Counted from the first letter of the stretch, positions 1 to 5,974 are shown. The stretch is DNA of 6,106 nt from Candidatus Campbelliibacteriota bacterium (GCA_007129455.1 SKVL01000041.1:1-6106); one strand, 5' to 3'. Notes: generated from the letters alone by a model not told the origin. Numbers and translations: made by a program.

Positions 1-1313
1 TTACTTTGCTCGTCTTTCTCTTTTTTCAAGGCCTCTTGCTCTATCTCAAGCTGACGAAGCTTTCTTTTTATTTGGTCAAGTTCCGTCGGCATACTGTCTA
101 TCTCCATCTTTAAAGACGAAGTCGCCTCATCTATCAGATCAACCGCTTTGTCGGGCAGGAACCTGTTTGTTATATACCGTGCCGAAAGTTTTGCCGCCGA
201 GACCAAGGCCGGATCGGTAATTCGCACTCCGTGGTGTATCTCGTACCTTTCTTTAAGTCCTCGTAAAATGGCAGTGGTGTCCTCTATGGAGGGCTCTCCG
301 ATATACACCGTCTGGAGCCTTCTTTCAAGTGCTGCATCTTTCTCGATATATTTTCTGTACTCGTTAAGAGTTGTCGCTCCTATCATCTTCAGCTTTCCGC
401 GGGCCAACATGGGTTTCAGCATATTGGCGGTGTCGACCGATCCTTCGGCGCCACCGGCGCCGACTATCGTGTGAAGTTCGTCAATGAAAAGTATTATTTC
501 TCCCGCCGCACTTTCTATCTCTTTCAAGACCGACTTTAACCTCTCTTCAAACTCTCCTCTGTATTTTGCTCCGGCCAGCAGAGAGCTAATCTCCATACTC
601 ACAACCTTTTTGTCTTTCAAGGTGGAAGGGACGTCGCCCGAAACTATTCTTTGAGCCAGACCTTCTACGATTGCCGTTTTACCAACCCCGGGTTCGCCTA
701 TGAGGACGGGATTGTTTTTTGTACGTCGCGACAGAACTTGAGTAACTCTTCTTATCTCTTCATCTCGACCGATAACCGGATCCAGCTTGCCTTCCACTGC
801 CAATTTTGTCAGGTCTTGACCGTATTTTTCCAAAACTTTGTATTTGCTCTCCGGGTTGGGGTCGGTTACGTTCATATTTCCTCTCACATTGGTTAAGGCG
901 TTAATAACCTTATTATATATAACATTGTTATTTTCCAAAATGGTCCCGGCCGTATTGGGAGTAGAAAGAATTGCCAGAAGCAAGTGTTCCGTCGAGATGT
1001 ACTCGTCTTGGGTTTTTTTCATTTCCTTTTCCGCCTGTACCATGACCTTGGCGGTGTCCTGTGAGCTTTTCGGTTCCTGCTCACCTCCGACGAGCGTTGG
1101 AAGGGAAGAGAGGGCGTCGACCACTTGTTTTTCAATGTCACTCGGTTTGCCCCCGGACTCTCTTATAAGGGCGTGCACCGCCGTGTCGTCCTGTTTCAGG
1201 AGTGCCGACAGGACATGCAGAGGTTCCACCTGCGCATGACGCATCTCTTGGGCTTGAGCCACGGCCACATTTAAAGCTTCTACTGTTCTTTGGGTGAACT
1301 GTTGGTTTGGCAT
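1..1313 (-). CDS. clpB: ATP-dependent chaperone ClpB, N-terminal part (3' end beyond the window)
   Basis: ClpB is a hexameric AAA+ disaggregase that threads aggregated proteins through its pore together with DnaK/DnaJ/GrpE in the cytoplasm. The start is the ATG at 1313-1311 (protein begins MPNQQFTQRTVEAL), and 437 complete codons are present before the window ends. Visible parts in order: the double Clp-N domain (about residues 1-145), then the first AAA+ module with Walker A GEPGVGKT at 206-213, pore-loop Tyr251 in KYRGEF, Walker B IDELH with Glu279, and arginine fingers R331/R332 in LERRLQ. These positions coincide with Escherichia coli ClpB numbering as I remember it. The last part (about 405-437) is the start of the coiled-coil middle domain, rich in Glu, Lys and Gln, which separates ClpB from ClpA and ClpC. 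Nothing is broken; the second AAA+ module simply lies outside. It is transcribed divergently from the secreted-protein gene at 1551. There is no strong Shine-Dalgarno close to the ATG, and a perfect dyad at 1324-1347 suggests regulation. Confidence 0.97.
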   Translation of the reverse strand, partial: MPNQQFTQRTVEALNVAVAQAQEMRHAQVEPLHVLSALLKQDDTAVHALIRESGGKPSDIEKQVVDALSSLPTLVGGEQEPKSSQDTAKVMVQAEKEMKKTQDEYISTEHLLLAILSTPNTAGTILENNNVIYNKVINALTNVRGNMNVTDPNPESKYKVLEKYGQDLTKLAVEGKLDPVIGRDEEIRRVTQVLSRRTKNNPVLIGEPGVGKTAIVEGLAQRIVSGDVPSTLKDKKVVSMEISSLLAGAKYRGEFEERLKSVLKEIESAAGEIILFIDELHTIVGAGGAEGSVDTANMLKPMLARGKLKMIGATTLNEYRKYIEKDAALERRLQTVYIGEPSIEDTTAILRGLKERYEIHHGVRITDPALVSAAKLSARYITNRFLPDKAVDLIDEATSSLKMEIDSMPTELDQIKRKLRQLEIEQEALKKEKDEQS

Positions 1314-1323
1314 AAATTATCAC

Positions 1324-1347
1324 AAAGGGATTTTAAGGTATCCCTTT
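1324..1347 (-). promoter_or_regulatory. Perfect 8-8-8 inverted repeat in the clpB leader/promoter
   Basis: AAAGGGAT (1324-1331) and ATCCCTTT (1340-1347) are perfect inverted repeats separated by 8 nt, ending 11 nt upstream of the clpB ATG. It is not the CIRCE element (TTAGCACTC-N9-GAGTGCTAA) bound by HrcA. If transcription starts further upstream, it would form a hairpin in the mRNA leader next to the start codon. If the TATAAA at 1350-1345 is the -10 box, it would instead be a DNA operator over the start site. Its role is inferred from position only. Confidence 0.5.
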
Positions 1348-1384
1348 ATAAATTAAAACACAAATTTTCAATTAAAGGTGTCAA
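1345..1384 (-). promoter_or_regulatory. Candidate clpB promoter elements
   Basis: On the minus strand there is a consensus-perfect -35-like TTGACA (1384-1379), a second -35-like TTGAAA (1371-1366) and a -10-like TATAAA (1350-1345). No pair has ideal spacing: TTGAAA to TATAAA is 15 nt, and TTGACA lies too far from TATAAA, although weaker T-rich -10 boxes lie between. A promoter here is expected from the divergent layout, but the exact boxes are uncertain. Confidence 0.35.
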
Positions 1385-1397
1385 TTTCCAATTTCCT

Positions 1398-1425
1398 TTT
1401 TTTATCAAGTGTTATAGATAAAAAA
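1398..1425. repeat. AT-rich perfect inverted repeat in the divergent intergenic region
   Basis: TTTTTTATC (1398-1406) and GATAAAAAA (1417-1425) form a perfect 9-bp dyad around a 10-nt spacer, in the middle of the 237-bp region between clpB and the secreted-protein gene. Its low GC makes it a poor terminator. It may be an operator or a flexible AT-rich promoter element, or may arise by chance in such AT-rich DNA. A shorter dyad (ATCAA-CA-TTGAT, 1435-1446) lies next to it. Confidence 0.3.
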
Positions 1426-1515
1426 TTTTGTTTTATCAACATTGATTGAACCAGAAAAACCGCATACTATTTATCCCAAGGTTGTTAATAATCAAACCTT
1501 TCGCGTGGCTCTTTG

Positions 1516-1540
1516 TATTATAAATTAAATAATCGGAGGT
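1516..1540 (+). promoter_or_regulatory. Probable -10 box and strong Shine-Dalgarno of the secreted-protein gene
   Basis: A -10-like TATTAT (1516-1521, overlapping TATAAA at 1519-1524) precedes GGAGGT at 1535-1540, which sits 10 nt before the ATG at 1551. The ribosome binding site is the only near-perfect one in the window and fixes the start of the 537-aa protein. No convincing -35 hexamer lies at the right distance. A 6-bp dyad (AAGGTT 1478-1483, AACCTT 1495-1500) sits where a regulator could bind. Confidence 0.6.
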
Positions 1541-1550
1541 AAATCAAAAT

Positions 1551-3164
1551 ATGTATCTAACGAACATAAAGAGTAATTTAATTATCGTTTTTTCAACACT
1601 GCTCATCGCTGTCGCTTTGTCGGTCTCTCCTTTCGTTGTTTCAGCTCAAGGTTTGACCCAACAGCAGATAGAGTCAATCTTAACTTTACTCGAGTCTTTC
1701 GAAGCCGATGAAAGTGTCGTCAACAACGTCAGGGCCGCCTTGACCGGAAGGACGCAAATAGCTGCACCTGTTGCCACCTTTAATCGAAACCTTGCCGTAG
1801 GAACTTCGGGAGAGGACGTCAGGCGCCTTCAGGTTTGGTTGAACAGCAATGGGTATATTATTGCAACATCCGGGCCAGGTTCGCCAGGCAACGAGAGTAA
1901 CTACTTTGGTGAACTTACCCGTCAAGCGGTGGCCAGATACCAAAGCACAAACGGCATCTCGCCGGCTGTCGGGTATTTTGGGGAGAAGACCAGAAGCACG
2001 GTCAATGATACGCTTGCAGGTTTTTTGACCGTCGACTTTAAAGATTATGTTTTCGATATTTTGTTTGAGGATATTGTTGATGACCCTGACTTTGAAGACA
2101 TGATTAAAGAAATGGTTCCGAGAGATACTGAGTTCTCAACGAAAGAAGTTGCACGCAATTTCAGTGAATGTGTTGTTTTATCGATTGATGGGTCTTTGTC
2201 AGACAGATCAAAGGTTTCTATTATGACTGAGCTGGAAGAGAAAATGATTCTTGGATGGAGTAAGGCTGAAGATTTTTTTGATCTTGTTTCCGTATATGGC
2301 GAGTTGGGTGACGAAAAAGAAGAAGAGATTATCAGCTCGTGCTTAATTGTTAGCCTGGAGGAAGTAGTAGGGCCTTCATTTGATGTGGGGGATATTGATT
2401 TTAAAATCTATATTTCTGGTTTGATATATGAATATTTTTACGAAGAAGGGTACTTTCGGGAACATATGGCAAAAATACTTTCTTCCGATTCACCGAAATT
2501 AATCGATGATGTAATCTTGTCTTTTTCCAAATGTTTTGCCGGTGTTTTTGACAGGGGTATAGGAGAACAATACAAAAGTTATATTCTAAAATATCTTGAA
2601 ATTGGCGAATTTGAAACCTCTTTTGATAAAATGGAAAAGTTTATAGAAATAACCGAAAATGTCCCCGGTGTTATCGACCATAATGTTATATGGATAGGCA
2701 CTCTTGAATGTGAGAAAATCGTCATGGAAGAATTCGAGGAATATTTCAAGGATTATCTTTCTGAGCTGACCCATGATTCTTCAATCAAATCCGAACTTGG
2801 TCAGATGAGAGCTATCGCTGAACTGGAAGGTCATCACTTGATATGTCAAAATGAAATTTGGTTTTCCGTAATAAGAATGGCTAATTCGGCCGAGTGTCAG
2901 GGGGCCGAAACCTCAAATGACCGAGGTTGGCTTGCGGTTGCGGAGCTGTCGGACGGTTCATTCTGGTGCTCGGACTATACCGGTTTTAGCGGAGAGGTGG
3001 ACACGGGGACCATAGGTAGTGCCGAAGGGTGTATGGATCTTAAAAAGTTTGGCTTTCGTACTTTTCTCGATCAAACAAGCGGGGAAGGACTGGTTGCGGG
3101 GGTGCAAACTTCAACGCTCGACTCGATTCTCGGTAAATTGCTGAAATTTGGGGCTTTGGAATAA
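1551..3164 (+). CDS. Secreted peptidoglycan-binding protein with Cys-bearing helical repeats and pilin-like C-terminus
   Basis: This is an exported protein of unknown function. Residues 1-32 form a signal peptide: Lys8, a long hydrophobic core, then a VSA cleavage site before Gln33. Residues 34-65 are a short helical motif (GLTQQQIESIL...) that I associate with Parcubacteria exported proteins. Residues about 80-155 match a PG_binding_1 fold, with the pattern LAVGTSGEDVRRLQ, a YFGELTRQAVARYQ helix and YFGEKTR near the end; such domains hold proteins to peptidoglycan. Residues about 160-415 are acidic and helical, with Cys207, 264, 328 and 387 at intervals of 57-64 residues in similar contexts, which suggests four divergent repeats. 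Residues about 416-500 (RAIAELEG, then Cys432, 449, 473, 494 and DGSFWCSDYTG) resemble the C-terminal half of Parcubacteria type IV pilin-like proteins, without the pilin N-terminal helix. The central part is visibly richer in A+T than the ends. A cell-surface structural or adhesive role is inferred. A terminator follows. Confidence 0.85.
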   Translation: MYLTNIKSNLIIVFSTLLIAVALSVSPFVVSAQGLTQQQIESILTLLESFEADESVVNNVRAALTGRTQIAAPVATFNRNLAVGTSGEDVRRLQVWLNSNGYIIATSGPGSPGNESNYFGELTRQAVARYQSTNGISPAVGYFGEKTRSTVNDTLAGFLTVDFKDYVFDILFEDIVDDPDFEDMIKEMVPRDTEFSTKEVARNFSECVVLSIDGSLSDRSKVSIMTELEEKMILGWSKAEDFFDLVSVYGELGDEKEEEIISSCLIVSLEEVVGPSFDVGDIDFKIYISGLIYEYFYEEGYFREHMAKILSSDSPKLIDDVILSFSKCFAGVFDRGIGEQYKSYILKYLEIGEFETSFDKMEKFIEITENVPGVIDHNVIWIGTLECEKIVMEEFEEYFKDYLSELTHDSSIKSELGQMRAIAELEGHHLICQNEIWFSVIRMANSAECQGAETSNDRGWLAVAELSDGSFWCSDYTGFSGEVDTGTIGSAEGCMDLKKFGFRTFLDQTSGEGLVAGVQTSTLDSILGKLLKFGALE

Positions 3165-3199
3165 AGGCCCGGAAAGTCGGTTGTTTTTAGAAAGAAAGA

Positions 3200-3240
3200 T
3201 GACAAAAAGGCTCTTTGTCAAAAAGGCGCCTTTTTCTGGT
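3200..3240 (+). terminator. Intrinsic terminator after the secreted-protein gene
   Basis: Two alternative hairpins overlap. TGACAAA (3200-3206) pairs with TTTGTCA (3214-3220). AAAAAGGC occurs twice (3204-3211 and 3220-3227), and either copy can pair with GCCTTTTT (3228-3235); the second copy forms a perfect palindrome with it. The T-run 3231-3235 supplies the U-tract. The position, 36 bp after the stop codon and upstream of mscL, suits a terminator that insulates mscL from the gene before it. Confidence 0.7.
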
Positions 3241-3256
3241 TTGTTAAATCAAAGCG

Positions 3257-3265
3257 TGATATCAT
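3257..3265 (+). promoter_or_regulatory. Extended -10 box placing the mscL start site at or next to its ATG
   Basis: TGATATCAT reads as an extended -10 (TG-n-TATCAT, hexamer 3260-3265). The -35 region is weak. A start site 6-7 nt downstream falls on the ATG at 3272, and there is no Shine-Dalgarno before that ATG, so mscL mRNA may be leaderless. This is inferred from spacing alone. Confidence 0.4.
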
Positions 3266-3271
3266 TTTTGT

Positions 3272-3751
3272 ATGAAAAAGATTCTAAACGAGTTTAAAAC
3301 TTTCGCTTTAAAGGGCAGTGTTTTGGATCTTGCCATAGGTATCATTATCGGTGCGGCCTTCAACAGTGTTGTCAGGTCCTTTGTTGACGACTTGGTAATG
3401 CCTCCTATCGGGTTTTTGATCGGTGAAGTTGATTTCAGGGAGTTTTTTATAGTCTTCGGGCCCGAAAAGTATGAAACTTTGAGCGAAGCGCAGTCGGCCG
3501 GAGCGGCCGTTATAAGTTATGGAGTTTTTATAAACGCCTTGATAAGTTTTTTGATCACCGCTATAGCTGTTTTCTTTTTGGTTAAAGCCGTGAATGTGAT
3601 GAGAGAGAAGAAAGAGAAAGAGCCCAAAACCACGTCAACAACCAGGCCCTGCCCTTACTGTTTTACAGATATCTCTCGCAAAGCCAGTCGTTGCCCCAAC
3701 TGTACTTCGGAGGTTGAAATAATAAAGGAAGAAAAGAAGGAAGAAAAATAG
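3272..3751 (+). CDS. mscL: Large-conductance mechanosensitive channel MscL with C-terminal zinc ribbon
   Basis: MscL forms a homopentameric inner-membrane pore that opens under membrane tension and releases solutes during osmotic downshock. The 159-aa protein starts with the amphipathic N-terminal helix (KKILNEFKTFALKGSVLDLA), continues into TM1 (about 16-45, with GIIIGAAFNSVV and DDLVMPPIG), has a periplasmic loop (about 52-82), then YGVFINALISFLI and TM2 (about 83-109), and a charged KKEKEK stretch. All typical MscL signatures are present. The usual C-terminal helical bundle is replaced by a basic and Thr-rich linker and a zinc ribbon with Cys127, Cys130, Cys141 and Cys144 (CPYC-x10-CPNC), then a Glu/Lys tail. 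Such ribbons occur on MscL of other bacteria, so the fusion is probably real. It is followed 20 bp later by folD on the same strand, and the two are probably co-transcribed. Confidence 0.96.
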   Translation: MKKILNEFKTFALKGSVLDLAIGIIIGAAFNSVVRSFVDDLVMPPIGFLIGEVDFREFFIVFGPEKYETLSEAQSAGAAVISYGVFINALISFLITAIAVFFLVKAVNVMREKKEKEPKTTSTTRPCPYCFTDISRKASRCPNCTSEVEIIKEEKKEEK

Positions 3752-3771
3752 AGATATTTTACATAGGTCTG

Positions 3772-4632
3772 ATGACTCTTATTCTTGACGGTAAAAAAAT
3801 ACAAAAAAAGATTGCCGATGAACTTCGGGAGAGGGTAAATAAGCTGAAGAAAACCCCGACTCTTGTGATCTTTTCCTTGAAACCGGAGCCGAGCTCCTTG
3901 TTATACATTGAGAGTAAAAAAGAGTTCGGTGCAAATGTAGGGTGCTCGGTTGAGCACATTGAACTGGAGTCGTCGATTTCTTTTGAAGGTATCGGAGGAA
4001 AAATAAAAGAGAAAAACGAAGATCCGGAAGTGGACGGGGTGATGATCCAGTTGCCTTTCGGTTCTTCGAATCGAACCTCGAAACTATTGGACTTGATTCA
4101 CCCGTCAAAAGACGTCGACGGGCTGTCGGCCGGCAATCTGGCCTCTCTTTTTCGTGGAGAGGAAAAGATCCTTCCGGCCACAACCCGAGGAATATTGGAG
4201 ATGCTGTCTTTTTACAATCTGTCGATTGAAGGGAAAAAAGCCGTTATTGTCGGGAGGTCCAACCTCGTTGGACGCCCGACGGCCGCGACTTTTACCAACC
4301 GAGACGCGACCGTGGTTGTTTGTCACAGTAAGACTCGGAACCTTGTCGAGGAGGTCCTGTCCGCGGACTTGGTTGTTTCCGCAACGGGTGTCCCGGGCTT
4401 AATATCTTCCGGAATGATGCACTCCGAACAGATAGTCCTTGATGTCGGAATATCGGTAGGAGAAGAAGGTTCGGTAAAGGGCGACGTTGATTTTCAATCC
4501 GCCTTAAAAACAACCATGGCCGTATCTCCGGTACCCGGAGGACTCGGTCCTCTTACTGTAGCTTCTCTTTTTTTGAACTTGGTTGATATTGCTGAAGGGA
4601 AGGTGGGCCATCGACAGAGGTTGGAAGGTTGA
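3772..4632 (+). CDS. folD: Bifunctional methylenetetrahydrofolate dehydrogenase/cyclohydrolase FolD
   Basis: FolD oxidises 5,10-methylene-THF to methenyl-THF with NADP+ and hydrolyses it to 10-formyl-THF, feeding purine and formyl-Met-tRNA synthesis in the cytoplasm. The protein is 286 aa, a normal length. Visible motifs: the catalytic YIESK (Tyr45, Lys49), DGVMIQLP (88-95), KDVDG (113-117), the Rossmann nucleotide-binding GRSNLVGRP (161-169), and PVPGGLGPLT (253-262). The usual active-site set is intact, so it should be functional. The ATG at 3772 gives the typical MTLILDGK beginning and has only a weak AGG nearby (3765-3767). The oddity is at the 3' end: codons for residues 254-272 lie inside a 59-bp sequence that recurs exactly at 5986-6044, and the tail after it (IAEGKVGHRQRLEG) differs from the tail on the second copy. 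The C-terminus of this gene may therefore have been supplied by an inserted segment. Confidence 0.96.
   Translation: MTLILDGKKIQKKIADELRERVNKLKKTPTLVIFSLKPEPSSLLYIESKKEFGANVGCSVEHIELESSISFEGIGGKIKEKNEDPEVDGVMIQLPFGSSNRTSKLLDLIHPSKDVDGLSAGNLASLFRGEEKILPATTRGILEMLSFYNLSIEGKKAVIVGRSNLVGRPTAATFTNRDATVVVCHSKTRNLVEEVLSADLVVSATGVPGLISSGMMHSEQIVLDVGISVGEEGSVKGDVDFQSALKTTMAVSPVPGGLGPLTVASLFLNLVDIAEGKVGHRQRLEG
4531..4589 (+). repeat. 59-bp direct repeat, left copy (inside folD)
   Basis: This segment of folD, starting GTACCCGGAGGACTC and ending GGTTGATAT, is identical base for base to 5986-6044 in the same orientation, with a repeat period of 1455 bp. It codes for the conserved FolD PVPGG region. The next bases after it differ between copies (TGCTGAAGGG here, CTGCGAAAGG there). 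It also contains a 6-bp dyad, GAGGAC-TCG-GTCCTC (4538-4552). It may be the left attachment-like boundary of an inserted segment. Confidence 0.95.
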
Positions 4633-4656
4633 TAAGAGAAAAAACATAGCTATAAT
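4629..4656 (+). promoter_or_regulatory. Sigma-70-like promoter for the 413-aa gene
   Basis: TTGATA (4629-4634) and a perfect TATAAT (4651-4656) are separated by 16 nt, the best promoter in the window. The -35 overlaps the folD stop codon TGA (4630-4632). A start near 4663 would leave a leader of about 25 nt with no Shine-Dalgarno before the ATG at 4688. A second -10-like TATTAT is at 4665-4670. The 413-aa gene therefore appears to have its own promoter and not to depend on folD. Confidence 0.7.
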
Positions 4657-4687
4657 TAAGGCACTATTATGAGTTTAATTTAAAACC

Positions 4688-5929
4688 ATGAAAGAATCTT
4701 TTGAAAAAACTAAACAAACATACGAGAACATAAAGGATAAAGTGAAGGAAAAGTGGGAAACATTTAAAAATAGATTTGAATCATTTAAGGACGAAAAGTC
4801 GAAAGAGATTTTAAATGCCGAATCCCCAGATGAGATGATAGAAATCGGTAAAAAAATTCAAGAAGAAGGTGAGACCTTAAAAGCCGAAGAAGAGTCCTTA
4901 AGCAAAGAGGAGGCGGATATGGAGTCGGATAATGAAAGTGTTGGTGAAGACAGAGAAGCACAAGAAGAAAGTGTTAGAGAAACGGAAGCAGATCTGGAAA
5001 AGGAGAAAATGGAACTTGAAGAAAGAAGAAAAGCTTCCGAAAAAGCGGATCAAGAGGAAGCGGACAAAATATTAGCCAAGTTGAAGGGTGAAGAAGTAGA
5101 AGGTTCAGAAGGGATCCCACAGGAGGGAGAACAAGAAACAACAAAAGCCGAAAACATGGAAGGTGGTCTGGAAGAAGGGGAAAAAAAGAAAAAGATGAAT
5201 CATATTCAGCTTTTGGACGAAATAGACAGACTGCAAAGACATGTTGATAGGGGGGCGGTTAAGTCACTTGGGAGCAATTATGATTCCGAAGGTCTTGTTT
5301 TTGCGGATGCTTTAGAAGAAAGAAAAAGAGAGTATAACGAGATGATGGAAAAACTTAGAGGAGAAAACAAAGAAGAAATATCGGAAGAGGCAAGAGAGAT
5401 ACAGAGACATTATCTTGAAAAAGAAAAACTTTATACTGATCTTAGAAAAGAAAATGGTAATGACTGGGATGATCCGGAGTTGAACCGTAGATTATTGTTA
5501 AACGTTGCTTATGAAAGGGATCCGGAAAGATTAAAAGTAATGATGGAAAATTTTGGTTATGACAAAGAAGCTTTTAAGAATAATATAATCAACGAAACTA
5601 ATAAAGGATTTGGACCAAAGAGTAGTGAAAATTGGTTGGAAATAATGAAATTAGCTGGAATGTCTGAAGATGAAATTCATGAAAATGCCGTTAGTAAACT
5701 GACAAAAGATTCCCATATTCACTTGAAAGAACCGGGCAATGCAAGTTATATGGTTGAAAGCATTATAAATGCACGTGATGTTTATGGGATTAGCGATGAA
5801 GAGTGGGCACGAATAGCTCATGATATATATTTCAAAGATCCAGAAAAAATGGGAAGAGCGATGCGAAAAAATGATTCCGTGGCGTCGTTGTTTGTTGATA
5901 GGGGTGGATGGATATGGAATAAAGACTAA
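4688..5929 (+). CDS. Uncharacterised 413-aa charged coiled-coil protein
   Basis: I do not recognise this protein. It has no signal peptide or membrane segment, so it should be cytoplasmic, and it contains no cysteine. Residues 1-135 are almost entirely Glu, Lys, Asp, Arg and Ala in helix-forming patterns (EKTKQTYENIKDKVKEKWE..., DLEKEKMELEERRK), probably coiled coil. Residues about 136-168 are a Gly/Glu-rich linker ending in KKKK. Residues about 170-255 are another helical stretch (LLDEIDRLQRHVDRG, LEERKREYNEMMEKL). Residues about 265-390 look like a compact helical domain with three similar units centred on FGYDKE (289-294), AGMSEDE (323-329) and YGISDEE (366-372). The protein ends in an aromatic GGWIWNKD. 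The coding strand is unusually purine-rich and more AT-rich than folD. It has its own promoter at 4629-4656 and lies alone between two copies of the folD 3' end, so it may be the cargo of an inserted segment. Function unknown. Confidence 0.85.
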   Translation: MKESFEKTKQTYENIKDKVKEKWETFKNRFESFKDEKSKEILNAESPDEMIEIGKKIQEEGETLKAEEESLSKEEADMESDNESVGEDREAQEESVRETEADLEKEKMELEERRKASEKADQEEADKILAKLKGEEVEGSEGIPQEGEQETTKAENMEGGLEEGEKKKKMNHIQLLDEIDRLQRHVDRGAVKSLGSNYDSEGLVFADALEERKREYNEMMEKLRGENKEEISEEAREIQRHYLEKEKLYTDLRKENGNDWDDPELNRRLLLNVAYERDPERLKVMMENFGYDKEAFKNNIINETNKGFGPKSSENWLEIMKLAGMSEDEIHENAVSKLTKDSHIHLKEPGNASYMVESIINARDVYGISDEEWARIAHDIYFKDPEKMGRAMRKNDSVASLFVDRGGWIWNKD

Positions 5930-5957
5930 AAATAACTTTTTCCATCGTTGAGATTAT

Positions 5958-5974
5958 CCTTTAATAGGTAAAGG
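5958..5974 (+). terminator. Short hairpin after the 413-aa gene
   Basis: CCTTTA (5958-5963) and TAAAGG (5969-5974) form a perfect 6-bp stem with a 5-nt loop, 28 bp past the stop codon. It lacks a proper U-tract (TCATTTCCCCC follows), so it would be a weak terminator. It lies at the left edge of the second folD fragment and overlaps its first codons, so it could also mark a junction. Confidence 0.35.

Noticed and set aside
148..1239. Plus-strand ORFs at 148-474, 651-896 and 838-1239.
   Set aside because: They lie opposite the clpB coding strand, which has an unbroken, motif-perfect frame; their translations match nothing and they are antisense shadows.
1138..1323. Minus-strand 61-codon ORF overlapping the clpB start.
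   Set aside because: It runs in another frame over the clpB N-terminal codons and has no family features.
1686..2774. Minus-strand ORFs at 1686-1943 and 2586-2774 inside the secreted-protein gene.
   Set aside because: The plus-strand frame has a signal peptide, a recognisable domain and a ribosome binding site; these are shadows.
3759..4513. Several ORFs overlapping folD on both strands (3759-3959, 3779-4183, 4105-4326, 4154-4402, 4292-4513).
   Set aside because: folD explains the region completely, with all its motifs in one frame; the others have Arg/Pro/Ser-rich shadow composition.
4633..4687. A tRNA at the folD 3' junction, which would be a usual integration target.
   Set aside because: The 55 bp contain no cloverleaf arms and no T-loop GTTCRA motif; only promoter elements are seen.
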